Positions 8,178 to 16,750 of a DNA stretch of 64,000 bases are shown in pieces. Each line of letters opens with the position of its first letter. The stretch's first letter is position 1. The stretch is from the NCBI RefSeq assembly GCF_003853645.1, contig NZ_QTPO01000001.1:232625-296624 (forward strand), read 5' to 3'. Below the pieces are notes generated by a model. The model was not told the origin of the DNA, ran no database searches, and was given only the letters and a program-made list of their open reading frames with translations. This stretch comes from Burkholderia sp. Bp9143 (GTDB lineage Bacteria; Pseudomonadota; Gammaproteobacteria; Burkholderiales; Burkholderiaceae). The position numbers were made by a program, and so were the translations under genes.

Positions 8178-8572
8178 AAGCGGGATACTCCGGTCGGTTC
8201 GTAGTGTTGGATATGGGCCGGGTTCATGAAAGGCAGTGCCGGTTCGGCGCGCCGAACGGCATCGGCGGGCGGACGGCACGGAATTCTTTTCGATTGGCGA
8301 CGCCCGCATGCTGTCATGCGGCGTGAACGGCGGCAATCGAAAAATTTGCGCATTGCGTCGTTCCGACCCTTTCCTCAATGGCCGGGCGGCATTTCTTGCC
8401 TGTCCGCGCGGCGGAAAGCCGCGCACGCGGCCTTGCGGCGCTGCGGAAACGGGCGGCCGGCGCGCGATGCCGGCGCGTTCGTTTCGGCAGGAAGGGGCGA
8501 GCGCCCGGAGGGGGCGGGCACGGCACGGCGCTGGCGAGCCGGCCATACGGCGGCCCGCACGCGTTCAGTCGT
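8178..8572. other. intergenic region upstream of wspF
   Basis: About 395 bp between the wspF start and the end of a small minus-strand gene. It includes the wspF Shine-Dalgarno just upstream of its GTG. I see no coding frame with family resemblance, no tRNA and no convincing promoter. It could hold a remnant or deletion junction of the missing wspA-E genes, but I cannot recognise any piece of them. Confidence 0.3.
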
Positions 8573-8797
8573 TCAATGGCTGCGCGCGTACCCCTGGATC
8601 AGCGCGCGCATCATGCCTTCGACCGTCGCATCGCGCAGGTCGCTTTCCTGCTCCGATTCCTCGACGAGCGCGGCATAGGCGGTCGCGAGCGTCACGCGGT
8701 CGACTTCATGGCGTTGTTCCATCAGCGTCACCATCCCGTCCTTCGCCAGATGAGCCGAGAACGCGCGGCTGCCGATGGTCTGGAATACGTCAATCAT
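8573..8797 (-). CDS. small conserved-looking hypothetical protein
   Basis: A 74-residue soluble protein, MIDVFQTIGSRAF..., predicted mostly alpha-helical and acidic, with no membrane segment and no motif I recognise. The ATG is preceded by a good Shine-Dalgarno (GGGAG six bases upstream) and the composition is ordinary for a folded protein rather than antisense noise. That is the reason to call it a gene. Its function is unknown. Confidence 0.6.
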   Translation of the reverse strand: MIDVFQTIGSRAFSAHLAKDGMVTLMEQRHEVDRVTLATAYAALVEESEQESDLRDATVEGMMRALIQGYARSH

Positions 8798-9144
8798 GGC
8801 GGCTCTCCCGTACGTTGCCGATGCCTTCCAGTTTAGTCGGCGCACCGGCGCTCCGCCATGCGCGGCGGGGGCGTCGGCCGCCCGCGGTTTGCCCGCCGGA
8901 AGCGTGCGTACCACGCGCGCGTCGCCGTTGCCGCCCGCCGCCGATCGTTGGGACGAAACACCGCTGAAACGTTGCGGACACACGGCCGGCGCACCGTCGT
9001 ACCGGTTTCAACGTTTACCCGAAGCATCAAATTGTCGACTTTTTATCGATAAAGTCTCGTGTTAGATTTTGCGGCCTGAACCCGGTCGAAACCGGGCGGG
9101 CGGCACGTGTTCACGGCGCCGTGCATCCGACACTAGGAGGGGCA
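8798..9144. other. intergenic region with promoter of the DUF969 operon
   Basis: The left part is GC-rich and without signal. The right part (from about 9010) is AT-rich and holds the promoter of the downstream transporter operon, including the palindrome at 9037-9056 and a strong AGGAGG Shine-Dalgarno at 9136-9141. No gene is supported here. Confidence 0.4.
9037..9056. promoter_or_regulatory. near-palindromic operator candidate upstream of the DUF969/DUF979 operon
   Basis: GACTTT and AAAGTC arms flank a central ATCGAT core, about 90 bp before the first gene of the operon. Such palindromes are typical of GntR- or other dimeric repressor sites. No regulator gene is adjacent, so the partner is unknown. 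Confidence 0.35.
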
Positions 9145-9834
9145 ATGCTGGTGCTGATTGGGGTGCCGATCGTCGTGATCGGTTTCGCGCTGCGCTTCAA
9201 CGCGCTGCTGGTGGTCACGATCGCGGGCCTCGCGACGGGGCTCGCGGGCGGGATGAATCTTGTCGACATCGTCAGTGCATTCGGCAAGGCGTTCACCGAC
9301 AACCGCTACATGGGGCTGATCTGGCTGACGCTGCCGGTGATCGCGCTGCTCGAGCGCAACGGGCTCAAGGAACAGGCGAAGCGGATGATCTCGCGCGTGC
9401 AGGCGGCGACCACCGGCCGCGTGCTGATGCTGTATTTCGTGCTGCGCCAGGTGACGGCCGCGCTCGGCCTCACGTCGCTCGGCGGACACGCGCAGATGGT
9501 GCGGCCGCTGATCGCGCCGATGGCCGAGGCCGCGGCCGTCGGCCGGCACGGCGACCTGCCGGAAGCGGTGCGCCAGCAGATTCGCGCGCACGCGTCGGCC
9601 GCCGACAACGTCGCCGTGTTCTTCGGCGAGGACATCTTCATCGCGATCCAGTCGATCCTGCTGATCAAGGGCTTTCTCGAACAGAACGGCATCGCGATCG
9701 AGCCGCTGCACCTGTCGGTCTGGGCGATCCCGACCGCGGTCGCCGCGCTGCTGATTCACTGCACACGGCTCGCGCTGCTCGACCATCGGCTGTCGCGCGG
9801 CTTCGGCGCGTTCGGGCGGGAGGGCGCGCGATGA
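9145..9834 (+). CDS. DUF969 membrane protein, predicted 5-oxoproline transporter subunit
   Basis: A 229-residue inner-membrane protein with several hydrophobic helices, starting MLVLIGVPIVVIGFALRFNA and including GLIWLTLPVIALLERNGLKEQA. This matches the DUF969 family. DUF969 and DUF979 proteins occur as an obligate pair near pyroglutamyl peptidase or 5-oxoprolinase genes in many bacteria, and are therefore predicted to form a 5-oxoproline carrier; direct proof is limited. The ATG at 9145 follows a perfect AGGAGG; an earlier in-frame ATG at 9121 has none. Its stop overlaps the next start (ATGA), implying translational coupling. Confidence 0.85.
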   Translation: MLVLIGVPIVVIGFALRFNALLVVTIAGLATGLAGGMNLVDIVSAFGKAFTDNRYMGLIWLTLPVIALLERNGLKEQAKRMISRVQAATTGRVLMLYFVLRQVTAALGLTSLGGHAQMVRPLIAPMAEAAAVGRHGDLPEAVRQQIRAHASAADNVAVFFGEDIFIAIQSILLIKGFLEQNGIAIEPLHLSVWAIPTAVAALLIHCTRLALLDHRLSRGFGAFGREGAR

Positions 9835-10781
9835 TCGGCCTCGAACCGCTGTACACGCTCGCCGGGCTGATGTTCGCCGCGTTCGCGTGCTTCAACCTGA
9901 CCGACCGCACGAACCCGCGCCGCGTCGTCAATTTCGCGTTCTGGGCGATCTACGCGCTCACGTTCCTGTTCGGCGCGCTGTTGCCGCACTTCGTGACGGG
10001 CTGCCTCGCGATCGCGCTCGCGCTGATCGCGGGCTCGGGCAAGCTCGGGCGCGGCAAGTCGGACGAAGCCGGCGAGGCGGCGGCCGCGCGGCGCGACGCG
10101 AAGGCGCTGCGCTTTGGCAACAGGCTGTTCCTGCCGGCGCTGCTGATTCCCGTGGTCACGCTGATCGGCACGTTCGCGCTCAAGCTCGTGCCGTTCGTCG
10201 ATCCGAAGAGCGTGACGCTGATCTCGCTCGTGCTCGGCACGCTCGTCGCGTTCGCCGTCGCGCTCGTGATGCTGCGCGATTCGCCCGTGCACGCGCTGAA
10301 GGAGGCGCGTCACACGATGGACGCGGTCGGCTGGGCCGCGATCCTGCCGCAGATGCTCGCGGCGCTCGGCGCGCTGTTCGCGGTCGCGGGCGTCGGCGGC
10401 GTGGTGTCGGGGCTCGTGAAGGACTGGGTGCCGATCGATTCACCGTTCGCGGTCGTCGCCGCCTATACGGTCGGCATGGCGCTGTTCACGATGATCATGG
10501 GCAACGGGTTCGCCGCGTTCCCGGTGATGACGGCCGGCATCGGCCTGCCGCTGATCGTCCACCAGTTCCATGGCAACCCGGCGATCCTCGGCGCGATCGG
10601 GATGCTGAGCGGCTTCTGCGGTACGCTGATGACGCCGATGGCCGCGAACTTCAACATCGTGCCGGCCGCGCTGCTCGAACTGAAGGACAAGAACGGCGTG
10701 ATCAAGGCGCAGTGGCCGACCGCCGTGCTGCTGCTGGCCGTGAACACGTTGCTGATGTACGCGTTCGTATTCCGCTTCTGA
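9831..10781 (+). CDS. DUF979 membrane protein, predicted 5-oxoproline transporter subunit
   Basis: A 316-residue protein with about nine hydrophobic segments, for example LYTLAGLMFAAFACFNL near the start and TMIMGNGFAAFPVMTAGIGL in the C-terminal half. It ends with a final helix near TAVLLLAVNTLLMYAFVF. It is the standard DUF979 partner of the DUF969 protein, translated from an ATGA overlap, so the two are probably made in equal amounts as one transporter. No pyroglutamyl peptidase or 5-oxoprolinase gene is adjacent here. The link to 5-oxoproline therefore rests on the family name only. Confidence 0.85.
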   Translation: MIGLEPLYTLAGLMFAAFACFNLTDRTNPRRVVNFAFWAIYALTFLFGALLPHFVTGCLAIALALIAGSGKLGRGKSDEAGEAAAARRDAKALRFGNRLFLPALLIPVVTLIGTFALKLVPFVDPKSVTLISLVLGTLVAFAVALVMLRDSPVHALKEARHTMDAVGWAAILPQMLAALGALFAVAGVGGVVSGLVKDWVPIDSPFAVVAAYTVGMALFTMIMGNGFAAFPVMTAGIGLPLIVHQFHGNPAILGAIGMLSGFCGTLMTPMAANFNIVPAALLELKDKNGVIKAQWPTAVLLLAVNTLLMYAFVFRF

Positions 10782-10791
10782 CGAGATCCCC

Positions 10792-11814
10792 ATGACCGAC
10801 AGACTGACTCCCGAACTCGCGTCGAAATTCGCGTCGCTCGCGCTCGCGCACCTGACCCGCGAATATCCGAACAAGCTCACGCATTCGCTCGAAGGCCCGC
10901 ACGACGTGCAGGGGCCGCGCGCGCTGCATCCGATCTTCTACGGCAGCTACGACTGGCATTCGTGCGTGCACGGCTACTGGCTCGTGCTGCGCGTGCTCGA
11001 ACGCTATCCGGCGCTGCCGGAGGCCGAGCGGATCATCGGGGTCGTCGACGCGCATTTCACCGACGCGAACGTCGCCGGCGAACGCGCGTATCTCGCGCTG
11101 CCGCACAACAGCGGCTTCGAGCGGCCTTACGGATGGGCGTGGCTGCTGGCGCTGTCCGCGCAGTTGGAGCGGCTCGCGCTGAAGGGCGTGATGCCGCAGG
11201 CGGCCCGCTGGGCGAAGACGATGGCGCCGCTCACCGACCTGTTCGTCGCGCGCTTCGAGACCTTCCTGCCGAAGGCGACCTATCCGCTGCGCGTCGGCAC
11301 GCACTTCAACACCGCGTTCGCGCTGGCGCTCGCGTTCGACTTCGCGCGCGCGACGCAGCGCGACGGGCTCGCGGCACTGATCGTCGATACGGCGAAACGC
11401 TGGCACCTGGGCGATGTCGCGTGCCAGGCGTGGGAACCGTCGGGCGACGAGTTCCTGTCGCCCGCGCTGATGGAGGCGGAACTGATGCGGCGCGTGCTGC
11501 CGGCTGCCGAATTCGACGGCTGGTTCGCGCGCTTCTTGCCGGATCTCGCGCGCGGCGAGCCGGCGACGCTGTTCGTGCCGGCGACGGTCAGCGACCGCAG
11601 CGACGGCAAGATCGCGCATCTGGACGGATTGAATTTGAGCCGCGCGTGGTGCCAGCGCTCGCTCGCCGGCGCGCTGCCCGACGGCGACGCGCGGCGCGCG
11701 AAGCTGCTCGATGCGGCCGACCGGCATCTCGCGAGCGCGCTCGCGCACGTGGCCGGCGACTATATGGGCGAGCACTGGCTCGCGACGTTCGCGCTGCTGG
11801 CGCTGGACGCGTAG
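10792..11814 (+). CDS. DUF2891 protein
   Basis: A 340-residue soluble protein rich in aromatic and histidine residues (GSYDWHSCVHGYWLVLR near 55, LPHNSGFERPYGWAW near 105, GEHWLATFALLAL at the end). These are hallmarks of the DUF2891 family. The repeated helix pattern and conserved W/H/Y residues resemble alpha/alpha-toroid enzymes such as glycosidases or epimerases, but no catalytic activity is known to me. It starts 10 bp after the DUF979 gene, so it belongs to the same operon. A role in processing the transported compound is a reasonable guess. Confidence 0.82.
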   Translation: MTDRLTPELASKFASLALAHLTREYPNKLTHSLEGPHDVQGPRALHPIFYGSYDWHSCVHGYWLVLRVLERYPALPEAERIIGVVDAHFTDANVAGERAYLALPHNSGFERPYGWAWLLALSAQLERLALKGVMPQAARWAKTMAPLTDLFVARFETFLPKATYPLRVGTHFNTAFALALAFDFARATQRDGLAALIVDTAKRWHLGDVACQAWEPSGDEFLSPALMEAELMRRVLPAAEFDGWFARFLPDLARGEPATLFVPATVSDRSDGKIAHLDGLNLSRAWCQRSLAGALPDGDARRAKLLDAADRHLASALAHVAGDYMGEHWLATFALLALDA

Positions 11815-11898
11815 TCGCTTCGTCGGCAATCGGTGATCGGCGGGTGAGCCGAGCGCCACGCGATGTGCCGCACGCGTGCCCGCCACACCGCCGCGGCC

Positions 11899-14136
11899 TT
11901 ACTGATAGAAGTTGAGCGTGACCATCGCCGAACGGCCCGGCGCCCACGTCGCGTAGATCGGATAAGCGCTCGCGTAATACTGCTTGTCGAACAGGTTCTG
12001 CACGTTCAGCTGAACGTCCATCGTCTTGTTCACGCGCCACGTCGCGGCCGCGTCGAAGCGTGCGTAGCCGGGCGTCCATTTCTTCGTCGTCGCCGACACC
12101 GATGCATAGGTCTGGCTCATCACCGTCGCGCCCGCGCCGAGCGTGAGCTTCGGCATTACGTCGTAGCTCGTCCACAGCGTGAAGTTGTGCTTCGGCACCA
12201 TCACCATCGGCAGGCCCGAGGCGCCCGGGCTGCCCGGGCCCGCGTCGGTCGTGATCGCGTTCAGGTACGCGTAGCCGCCGAACACGTGCCACTTCCGCGT
12301 CAGGTTGCCCGCGAAGCCGAGCTCGACGCCGCGCACGCGCTGCTTGCCCGCGTTGACGGTGTGACCGAGCCCGTCGCTGACGCGCGCATTGGTCTTTTCG
12401 GTCTGGAACAGCGCCGAGGTCAGCGACAGCTGATCCTGCAGCACGTCCCATTTCGCGCCGATTTCGATGTTGCGCGAGCGCTCGGGCGCGAGGTCCTGGT
12501 TCGTCGCGGTGATCTGGTCGGTGCCGCCGCCCAGGCCCGCGTTCGAGCCCGGCGGGTTCGACGACGTGCCGTACGACGCGTACAGGCTCACGTTCGTCAC
12601 CGGCTTGAACACGAGGCCGAACTGATAGCTGAACAGGTTCGACGTGTTCGACAGGTCGGCGACGCCGGCCTGCTTGCCGGTCGTTTCGTAGCGGTCGAAG
12701 CGCAGCCCGGTGTTGAACTGCCAGCGCTCGGACAGCCTGACCGTGTCGAAGAGGTACGCGGACACCGTGTCGGTGCGCGTGTTCGTCGTCGGGCCGGGGA
12801 AGCGCTTGTCGCCGTTCAGCACGATGTTGCCGGTCCACGGCATGTTGGGGTTCCAGCCACCGGCGAGCGGAGTGCAGTTGCCGGCCACCGAGCACGGGCC
12901 GCCCGAGCGGATGTTGTTGCCGGCGGAATCGGACACGAGATAGCCCTCGTAGCGCGATTGCTCGTGGCTGAACTCGACGCCGGCCGTCATCGTGTGCTTC
13001 ATCCCGAACAGGCTCGCGCTGCCGGTCACTTCGGTCTGGTTCGAGAAGCCGTTGAGCGCGTACTTGCCGCTCTTCGCCTGCAGCCCGAGCATGTTCGGGT
13101 TCGACGCGAGGATCTGCGGATTGGTCGCGACGTAGTCGAGCGTCGAGCGCCCGAACATCGTCGTGTTCTTCAGTTTCCACGCATCGTTGATCTTGTGCTC
13201 GACGCGCACTTCGCCGGTGTCGGTCTGCCCGTAGCGATAGTCGCGCGTGTTCAGCCCGAAGAACTGCCCGCGATCGGTCGGCACCGGCGTGCCGCCCGAC
13301 GCGCGGAACGGCACGCTGAAGTCCGGCATGTCGTAAGAGTTCATGTGGTAGTAGCTGACCGTGACCGTGGTCGGCGTGTTCAGCCCGAACACGATCGACG
13401 GCGCGACGCCCCAGCGCTTGTTGTACACGTCGTTGCGGCCGGCCTGGTTCGCGTCGTGACCCATCACGTTCAGCCGCACGGCCGTCGTGTCGTTGATCTT
13501 GCGGTTCGCGTCGACCGTCGCGCGCTTGTAGCCGTCGGTGCCGAAGCCGATGCTGCTGTTGATGAAGTCGTCGTTCTGCGGCGTCTTCGTGACGATGTCG
13601 ATGCTGCCGCCCACCGAGCCGCGGCCTGCGTACACGGAGTCGGGGCCCTTGATCACGCTGATCTGCTCGACCGCGAACGTCTCGCGGTTCTGCAGCCCCG
13701 AGTCGCGCATCCCGTCGACGAAGATCGAGTTGCGCGATTCGAAGCCACGGATCACCGGGCGGTCGGCCGACGGGTTCGCGGCCGCGTCGCCGCCGAGGAA
13801 CGTGATGCCCGGCACCGAGCGCAGCGCGTCCGCGAACGACGTGACGTTCTTCTCCTTGATCAGTTGCTCGGGGATCACCGTGACCGAGCGCGGCGTGTCG
13901 AGCAGCGGCGCGGTGAACTTGTACGACGGCGAGCGCTTCACCTGCATGTCCGACAGCGCGGACGACTGGACCGCGATCGTCGGCAGCGTCGCCGACGTAT
14001 CGGCGGCGGCCGGCTGGCCGGCATCGGTAGCGGAAGCAGGAGCGGTTTCGGCGGAGGCGAGCAGCGGCGTCAGGAAAACGGAGCAGGTCAGCGCCGACAC
14101 GAGGGCACGGGGCCTCGTCTTGAACTGGGCGGGCAT
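11899..14136 (-). CDS. TonB-dependent siderophore receptor (catecholate type, Fiu/CirA-like)
   Basis: A 745-residue outer-membrane receptor. A signal peptide (residues 1-31, ending LLASAETA) is followed by a TonB-box-like stretch. The plug domain is at about residues 70-190 (RSVTVIPEQLIKEKNV, VIRGFESRNSIFVDGMRD, VIKGPDSVYAGRGSVGGSI). A 22-strand barrel ends in the terminal aromatic signature NLFDKQYYASAY...VTLNFYQ. The plug motifs match ferric catecholate receptors. It imports a ferric siderophore or related chelate using TonB energy; specificity cannot be read. The start gives a proper signal peptide; in-frame residues further upstream do not. A possible Fur box lies about 85 bp upstream. 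No permease or reductase genes adjoin it. Confidence 0.93.
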   Translation of the reverse strand: MPAQFKTRPRALVSALTCSVFLTPLLASAETAPASATDAGQPAAADTSATLPTIAVQSSALSDMQVKRSPSYKFTAPLLDTPRSVTVIPEQLIKEKNVTSFADALRSVPGITFLGGDAAANPSADRPVIRGFESRNSIFVDGMRDSGLQNRETFAVEQISVIKGPDSVYAGRGSVGGSIDIVTKTPQNDDFINSSIGFGTDGYKRATVDANRKINDTTAVRLNVMGHDANQAGRNDVYNKRWGVAPSIVFGLNTPTTVTVSYYHMNSYDMPDFSVPFRASGGTPVPTDRGQFFGLNTRDYRYGQTDTGEVRVEHKINDAWKLKNTTMFGRSTLDYVATNPQILASNPNMLGLQAKSGKYALNGFSNQTEVTGSASLFGMKHTMTAGVEFSHEQSRYEGYLVSDSAGNNIRSGGPCSVAGNCTPLAGGWNPNMPWTGNIVLNGDKRFPGPTTNTRTDTVSAYLFDTVRLSERWQFNTGLRFDRYETTGKQAGVADLSNTSNLFSYQFGLVFKPVTNVSLYASYGTSSNPPGSNAGLGGGTDQITATNQDLAPERSRNIEIGAKWDVLQDQLSLTSALFQTEKTNARVSDGLGHTVNAGKQRVRGVELGFAGNLTRKWHVFGGYAYLNAITTDAGPGSPGASGLPMVMVPKHNFTLWTSYDVMPKLTLGAGATVMSQTYASVSATTKKWTPGYARFDAAATWRVNKTMDVQLNVQNLFDKQYYASAYPIYATWAPGRSAMVTLNFYQ

Positions 14137-14220
14137 GGCGAGTGGCAGCGGAAGTATCGGTGAAACGGATGCGTCGTCGCGATGCCGGCGGGCAGGCCCA
14201 CGGCATCGGGAAACGACAAT

Positions 14221-14239
14221 GTAAATGCGTATGATTCGC
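14221..14239 (-). promoter_or_regulatory. candidate Fur box of the siderophore receptor gene
   Basis: Read on the minus strand, GCGAATCATACGCATTTAC agrees with the 19-bp Fur consensus at 12 positions by my count. It lies in an AT-rich stretch about 85 bp before the receptor start. Iron repression of such receptors is general knowledge; this particular site is an inference from a partial match. Confidence 0.45.
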
Positions 14240-14459
14240 GTTAGCGATCGCAATTATACGAATTGTTACGGAATATGTAAACGATCGTGAGGTTGTTGTA
14301 CGAAATCGGTCAGATTTTCGTGTCCAGCGCGACGGCTTTGCATCCTGCGCAATAGCGCTTTCCACCGGTCGACCGGCGCGACCCGGCGGCGAGTCGATAC
14401 ACTGCCGTACCGGTTGCAGGGGCCCCGGCAATCAGGCCCCGACGAAGGAGACAGTACAG

Positions 14460-15521
14460 ATGGACACCCAACGCGCAGCGGTCGTCACGTACCGCGGCAA
14501 GGCGATCGAGAACACGCACGTTGCCGACGTGGCGGTGGTGGATGCCGGCGGCAGGCTGCTGTTCCGGCTCGGCGATCCGTTCCGGACGACGCTCGCGCGC
14601 TCGGCCGCGAAGCCGGCCCAGGCATTGTCCGTGATCGAGACGGGCGCGCCCGACCGGTTCGGTTTCGACGACGCGGACATTGCGCTGATGTGCGCGTCGC
14701 ACAGCAGCGAGGAGCGGCACATCGCGCGCACGCGGGCGATGCTGGCGAAGGTCGATGCGCAGGAGTCGGATCTGCGGTGCGGCGGCCATGCGCCGCTGTC
14801 GGACGCGGTGTACCGGTCGTGGATCAAGCGCGACTACACGCCGACCGGCGTCTGCAGCAACTGTTCGGGCAAGCATGTCGGGATGCTGGCCGGCGCGCGG
14901 TCGATCGGCGCCGCGATCGCCGACTACCATCTGCCCGAGCATCCGATGCAGGTGCGCGTCAAGCATGTGGTCGCCGATGCGTGCGGCCTGCGCGACGACG
15001 AGGTCGACTGGGCGATCGACGGCTGCAACCTGCCGACGCCGGCGTTCCCGCTCGACCGCCTCGCGCGTCTTTACGCATCGCTGGCCGACGGCGCGGATAC
15101 GCTGGAAGCCGGCGCAGCGACGACCGATCGCGTGCGCGCGCTGGCGCGCATTCATCATGCGATGACGGCCCATCCGGAACTGGTCGCCGGAGAAGGACGC
15201 TACTGCACGGTGCTGATGGACGCGTTCGAAGGGCAGGTCGTCGGCAAGCTCGGCGCGGATGCGTGCTACGGCATCGGTGTACGCGCGTCGGCGCGCACGC
15301 GGGCACTCGGCGCCGAAGGCGCGCTTGGCATCTCGGTGAAGATCGAGGACGGCAACATCGACGTGCTGTACATGATGGTCAGCGAACTGCTCGAACGGCT
15401 GCAGATCGGCACGGACGCGCAGCGCGCGCGGCTCGCCGCGTTCCACCGGCCGAAGATGCTGAACACGCAGGGTATCGAGATCGGGCACGCGACGTTCCCG
15501 TTCGAATTGCAGCCGGCCTGA
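14460..15521 (+). CDS. ansA: L-asparaginase, Rhizobium etli ReAV (asparaginase II) type
   Basis: A 353-residue asparaginase of the family exemplified by R. etli thermolabile asparaginase, unrelated to E. coli AnsA/AnsB. The active-site pattern is preserved at the same residue numbers. SAAKPAQ carries Ser48 and Lys51, CSNCSGKH carries Cys135 and Lys138, and DGCN carries Cys189; the last three form the metal site in the R. etli enzyme. It hydrolyses L-asparagine to aspartate and ammonia in the cytoplasm. The neighbouring aspartase and permease complete an asparagine-use pathway like ansPAB of R. etli. A GGAG precedes the ATG. It diverges from the siderophore receptor gene. Confidence 0.9.
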   Translation: MDTQRAAVVTYRGKAIENTHVADVAVVDAGGRLLFRLGDPFRTTLARSAAKPAQALSVIETGAPDRFGFDDADIALMCASHSSEERHIARTRAMLAKVDAQESDLRCGGHAPLSDAVYRSWIKRDYTPTGVCSNCSGKHVGMLAGARSIGAAIADYHLPEHPMQVRVKHVVADACGLRDDEVDWAIDGCNLPTPAFPLDRLARLYASLADGADTLEAGAATTDRVRALARIHHAMTAHPELVAGEGRYCTVLMDAFEGQVVGKLGADACYGIGVRASARTRALGAEGALGISVKIEDGNIDVLYMMVSELLERLQIGTDAQRARLAAFHRPKMLNTQGIEIGHATFPFELQPA

Positions 15522-15620
15522 AGGGCGACAACGCGTCGATGCCGCGTGCCGTGGCGGCAGGTGCGGCGCGCATCGGCGCTGGCCTGCTGGCCGGCGCGCC
15601 TGCGGCCGCCCGCGCGGCCG

Positions 15621-16595
15621 CTACGCGCCGGCGTCGCGAATCTTCATCAGCTCGACCTCGGACAGCTCGCCGATGTGCGCGAGATGCTCCGCGAGGAAGT
15701 CCTTCAGCACGCGCAGCTTCGCCGAGCTGCGCCGGTTCGCGAGATACGCGATGTAGATGTAGTCGCCCGTGAGCTTGTTCTGCAGCCGATAGCGCGGCAG
15801 CACGGCTTCGAGGCGGCCGCTCGCGAGCAGGTCGCGCACCAGCCAGATCTCGAATTCGGCGATGCCGAGCCCCGCGCAGGTCGCGTCGAGCAGCAGCTCG
15901 GAATGATCGGTGACGAGGTTGCCCGCCGGCAGCACGCTGTGCCGTGCGTCGCCACGCACGAGTTCCCAGCGCGGATCGCCTTCGGGATGCACGTAGCGCA
16001 GGCAGTTGTGATGCCGCAGGTCGTCCGGTGTCGCGGGGCGCCCGCAGCGGTCGAGGTAGCCGGGTGTCGCGCACAGGATGCTGTCGTTGCGCGACAGCCG
16101 GTGGACGACGAGGTTGTCCAGATAGTTCTCGCCCTCGTGAATGTCGAGGTCGAAGCCGCCGGCGACGAGGTCGTTGTGGTTGTCGGTGAGCCGCACGTCG
16201 AGCTGGATCGTCGGGTAGCGCGCGAGAAACGGTGCGATCAGCGGCGCGAGGTGACGGCGGCCGAACGCGACCGGCGCGGTGAGCTTCAGCGGGCCGCTCG
16301 GCTGTGAATTGAGCTCGGCGACGACGCGCAGCGTGTCGTCGAGATCGGCGATCAGCGTGACCGCGCGTTCCAGGTAAATGTGGCCGGCCTCGGTCAGCGT
16401 CACGCTGTGCGTCGAGCGATGCAGCAGCGCGACGCCGAGCGCGTCCTCGATCGCCGTGACCTTGCGCGCGACGGTGGACGTCGACACGTGCATCTCCTTC
16501 GCGACAGCGGAAAAGCTCCCCATTTCGACGACGCGCACGAACGCGCGCATCGCGCCGAGGTGATCGATGCCGGTGTCTCTCGCCGTTGTTTTCAT
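15621..16595 (-). CDS. LysR-family regulator of the asparagine utilisation genes
   Basis: A 324-residue LysR protein. The HTH is at residues 12-70 (LGAMRAFVRVVEMGSFSAVA, STVARKVTAIEDALGVALLHR) and the effector-binding domain about 95-300. Its subgroup (GLIAMRAFV... RKVTAIED...) resembles the CrgA/AaeR branch. It lies between asparaginase and aspartase and is divergent from aspartase with 155 bp between the starts, so it most likely controls both, with Asn or Asp as possible inducers. R. etli uses a different repressor (AnsR), so the name is not transferred. The C-terminus ends VELMKIRDAGA. Confidence 0.87.
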   Translation of the reverse strand: MKTTARDTGIDHLGAMRAFVRVVEMGSFSAVAKEMHVSTSTVARKVTAIEDALGVALLHRSTHSVTLTEAGHIYLERAVTLIADLDDTLRVVAELNSQPSGPLKLTAPVAFGRRHLAPLIAPFLARYPTIQLDVRLTDNHNDLVAGGFDLDIHEGENYLDNLVVHRLSRNDSILCATPGYLDRCGRPATPDDLRHHNCLRYVHPEGDPRWELVRGDARHSVLPAGNLVTDHSELLLDATCAGLGIAEFEIWLVRDLLASGRLEAVLPRYRLQNKLTGDYIYIAYLANRRSSAKLRVLKDFLAEHLAHIGELSEVELMKIRDAGA

Positions 16596-16750
16596 TCATC
16601 TCTCGCTGTTGCGTCCCACGCAAAACCGCTTTCGATAATACAGAATCGAGCTTCTTTATGCAAAGGCATAGAATGCGATCCCGTCGTACCGGGAAGCGGT
16701 GAACGCAGCCGGTTTCCCGCGGCGGCACGAGACATTTCAGGAGGGACACC

